DNA of 60,972 bases, taken from assembly GCA_012034865.1 (NCBI GenBank), contig JAAUOM010000012.1:1-60972 (forward strand), read 5' to 3'. How positions within the stretch are numbered: position 1 is the first letter of the stretch; each line of letters opens with the position of its first letter. The translations under genes were made by a program, and so were the position numbers. Origin of the DNA: Acaryochloris sp. CRU_2_0. GTDB lineage: Bacteria > Cyanobacteriota > Cyanobacteriia > Thermosynechococcales > Thermosynechococcaceae. A model generated the notes under the pieces. It saw nothing but the letters and a program-made list of their open reading frames with translations, was not told the DNA's origin and ran no database searches. Positions 58,603 through 60,972 of this stretch are shown here, piece by piece.

Positions 58603-60843
58603 ATGAAACGACGACATTTTCTGCAATCAGCAGGGTCTGCGTTAGCGGTGTTGGGGCTGAATCAATGGGAGATTCAACAACAGGGGTTACGCTATGCCCA
58701 GGTGATCGCTCAGGGCACCCCTCGTAAACTGGCACTCCTCGTTGGCATTAATGTTTATCCATCTCCCATTAACCCCCTCCAGGGGTGCCTCACGGATGTC
58801 CAGTTGCAGCGGGAACTACTCATCCATCGTTTCGGGTTTAATCCTAAGGATATTGTGCAGGTAACGGATGCCCAGGCGACACGGCAAGGGATTCTCACTG
58901 CCTTTGAAGAGCATTTGATTAAACAAGCCCAGCCTGGAGATATTGTTGTGTTTCATTTTTCAGGGCACGGCAGCCAAGTGAGTGCAAAACCTGAATGTGA
59001 TTCAGTTGCGATTGGGGCAAGTGATCGCTGTGTTAACAGTACTCTTGTTCCCCAAGATAGCCTTCTCTCTGGCGGAACCTTGGAAGGGGGTGCAGTCAAT
59101 GACATCATGGGACATACCCTCTTTCTGCTCATGTCTGCCCTGCGAACCGAGAATGTCACGGCCATTCTGGATTGTTGTCATTCCGGGGGTGGTACTAGGG
59201 GCAATTTCCAGGTGAGGGCAATTTCACGGGTAGGAGAGAGTGAATCTTTTCTGCCCAGTCCTGCGGAAAAAGAGTATCAACAAAAATGGCTCTCGCAACT
59301 AGGACTTTCTCAGGCAGAGTATGTCAAACGACGCAGGGCGGCTGTTGCTAAGGGAGTCGTCATTGCGGCAGCGCGTCGGGAGCAGTACGCTGCCGATGTG
59401 CCCTTTGAAGGATTTCAGGCCGGAGCGTTCACCTACACGATGACACGCTACCTATGGCAACAAACCTTCAACGAAGGAGTCGGTAATTCTCTCGTTAGAA
59501 TTAGTCTCAGTGCCAAAACCCAAGCTTCACTCAATGGGATTGAGCAAGATCCGCTTTCTGAAGCAAATCCAGCGAATAATAACGATCGTCCTTTCTTCTT
59601 CTTGCCGTTAGGAAGTGTACCTGCTGAGGCGGTGGTCACGGAAGTGAAGGGCAAGCAGTTTAACTGTTGGTTGGGAGGAGTGGATGGGGAAACGATAAAC
59701 GCCGTTGGTAATGATGCAGCACAATTGGCCATCGTTGATTCGCAAGGTAAAGAGCAAGGATTGGTTAAGCTCTTAAGTCGAGAGGGGTTGATCGCTAAGG
59801 GTGAATTGATTAAAGGTACGCTGAGTCCGGGTACACTGCTGCAAGCAAAGGTCGTGGGAATTCCCAATGATTTACCTTTGGAAATCATCTTAGATGCTTC
59901 TTTGAAACCTGAAGAAACCGCTATCCAGCAGGCATTGCAATCGATTCAACGGGTAAAGATCGTTCCGATCGGTCAAGCGGGTCAGTACTTGCTGGTGCGT
60001 CTGACAGACGGATACCGCCAGTCCATAGCCAAACCAGCAGGAACCAATGTCCCTGCCGTTGGCAGCATTGGGCTTCTCTCTCCAGGGGGGGATCGCATCA
60101 TTACCGGATCATTTGGGCCTGCCAATGAAACCGCCGCCAAGGCTATGGATCGGTTGAGATCGCAATTTACCCTCCTGCTGGCCAATCGTCTGCTGCAAAT
60201 GTTGCGTAATACCGATACTTCCTCTCTGGCAGTGGATGTGAATGTTACCCCTATGGGTGCCAAAGGCGCTCCAATTGCTACGGTAGGGACATCGCGAAAT
60301 CGTTCTGCTTCAAATCGGGGCAATACTCGCAGTGCGGCATCCTCCCCTCCCTTAACCCAATCAATTAAAATTGGGTCAAAAGTTCAGGTAAAAGTCACCA
60401 ATCAGCATGACAAACCTCTCTATACCGCCATTTTGGGAATTGGCACATCAGGAGAACTGGTTGTGCTGTTTCCTTCCGATTGGAACGTGCCTACCGATGC
60501 CTCGTTAGTGAGTTCCAAAGAAAGCATTCTGATTCCCCGTTCCGGTGTGGACAAATTTGAATTTCAGATTGATGGCCCGCCGGGAGCTATTCAGGTGATG
60601 GTACTCGCTAGCGTAGAACCCCTCCGCAATGCAATGAAAGGATTGCAGCAGATTGCTAGTCAGCGGGGGATGCGCTCTGGTGCCCTTCTTCTAGAAGGTG
60701 AGGCGGCTTCAGCCGTGGAAGGTTTGCTGGGTGGTCTAGATGTAAATACTCGTGGCTCATTCAAGATTAATTCCACCGAGCATAAGGCAATCGCTAATAA
60801 TCAATTGGCTGCGATTTCCGTTGCTCTGGAGGTGGTCGAATAG
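58603..60843 (+). CDS. exported metacaspase (caspase family) with DUF4384-like C terminus
   Basis: A 746-residue protein. The N terminus MKRRHFLQSAGSALAVLGLN looks like a Tat signal. The caspase domain has LLVGINVYPSP, catalytic His about 122 (HFSGHGSQ) and catalytic Cys about 192 (LDCCHSGGG). The C-terminal third (IGSKVQVKVTNQHDKPLYTA, GELVVLFPSDWNVP) resembles DUF4384. Metacaspases cleave after Arg/Lys. Cyanobacterial ones are linked to stress and cell-death responses in some species. Start ATG 58603 chosen; an in-frame GTG lies at 58597. Confidence 0.92.
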   Translation: MKRRHFLQSAGSALAVLGLNQWEIQQQGLRYAQVIAQGTPRKLALLVGINVYPSPINPLQGCLTDVQLQRELLIHRFGFNPKDIVQVTDAQATRQGILTAFEEHLIKQAQPGDIVVFHFSGHGSQVSAKPECDSVAIGASDRCVNSTLVPQDSLLSGGTLEGGAVNDIMGHTLFLLMSALRTENVTAILDCCHSGGGTRGNFQVRAISRVGESESFLPSPAEKEYQQKWLSQLGLSQAEYVKRRRAAVAKGVVIAAARREQYAADVPFEGFQAGAFTYTMTRYLWQQTFNEGVGNSLVRISLSAKTQASLNGIEQDPLSEANPANNNDRPFFFLPLGSVPAEAVVTEVKGKQFNCWLGGVDGETINAVGNDAAQLAIVDSQGKEQGLVKLLSREGLIAKGELIKGTLSPGTLLQAKVVGIPNDLPLEIILDASLKPEETAIQQALQSIQRVKIVPIGQAGQYLLVRLTDGYRQSIAKPAGTNVPAVGSIGLLSPGGDRIITGSFGPANETAAKAMDRLRSQFTLLLANRLLQMLRNTDTSSLAVDVNVTPMGAKGAPIATVGTSRNRSASNRGNTRSAASSPPLTQSIKIGSKVQVKVTNQHDKPLYTAILGIGTSGELVVLFPSDWNVPTDASLVSSKESILIPRSGVDKFEFQIDGPPGAIQVMVLASVEPLRNAMKGLQQIASQRGMRSGALLLEGEAASAVEGLLGGLDVNTRGSFKINSTEHKAIANNQLAAISVALEVVE

Positions 60844-60972
60844 TCAACAGCGCTTCAAAATCACCATAAATCCGTTACATTTTCTAATATCTTTTTCGTT
60901 CACTGGATTTTATCAAGATATAATACCCCTCAACAGATCTATACTTGGGCTTCTCCTCACTATGCACCCATC

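Overview
The window is a piece of a cyanobacterial chromosome. The signs are frequent HIP1 octamers (GCGATCGC), a GlpX-type fructose/sedoheptulose bisphosphatase, glutamyl-tRNA reductase, a nitrate/bicarbonate-type ABC transporter whose NrtC ATPase carries a fused binding domain, and families largely restricted to cyanobacteria (DUF29, DUF1997, DUF2949). The gene set recalls Acaryochloris, but the genus is my inference and was not tested.

Layout. 1-724: the 3' end of 23S rRNA, then 5S rRNA with a strong terminator. 805-8805: SWIM zinc-finger protein, NCS2-type permease, membrane serine/threonine kinase, carboxylesterase, glpX and hemA. 8854-31184: a roughly 22 kb block, all on the minus strand, that reads as one surface-glycan locus. 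It starts with pseB and pseC, an SpsF-type cytidylyltransferase, a Pse-associated methylase and a PseA/HisH/HisF amidination trio, then a DUF29 protein. A PseG-PseH fusion and pseI follow, then two unknown beta-rich proteins, an acyltransferase, two capsule-type transferases, an ABC flippase, a methyltransferase and five glycosyltransferases ending in a WecG/TagA enzyme. Together these should make an activated, probably amidinated and methylated pseudaminic acid, build a glycan from it and flip it across the membrane. The middle of the block is AT-rich and poor in HIP1 sites, which suggests horizontal transfer. 31517-39754: ABC permease, DUF1997, pheA, a pseudopilin-like protein, a phosphatase, aroC, hrcA and a rhodanese. 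39983-41090: an HPr-kinase-like protein directly followed by a short peptide with a lasso-type leader and a C-terminal Ser. 41210-46146: DUF2949, a secreted peptide, two type IV pilin-like genes and a GlcD-type oxidase. 46250-51427: nrtABCD, with an NtcA box and a terminator-like hairpin upstream. 52146-60843: a kinase-like protein, an SH3-like secreted protein, a GYF/AIM24 protein, a MNT/HEPN pair with a truncated HEPN, TldE/TldD, and a Tat-type metacaspase.

The most important caution is about sequence quality. Seven genes (NCS2 permease, two capsule transferases, aroC, hrcA, a pilin and glcD) are broken by nine frameshifts. Every one is repaired by adding a single base, and several sit in homopolymers. 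Because aroC is essential and normally single-copy, most of these are probably sequencing deletions rather than real pseudogenes. The most interesting biology is the orphan kinase/precursor peptide pair and the pseudaminic acid locus, whose HisF has lost a catalytic Asp. No tRNA, CRISPR array or intact insertion sequence was seen.
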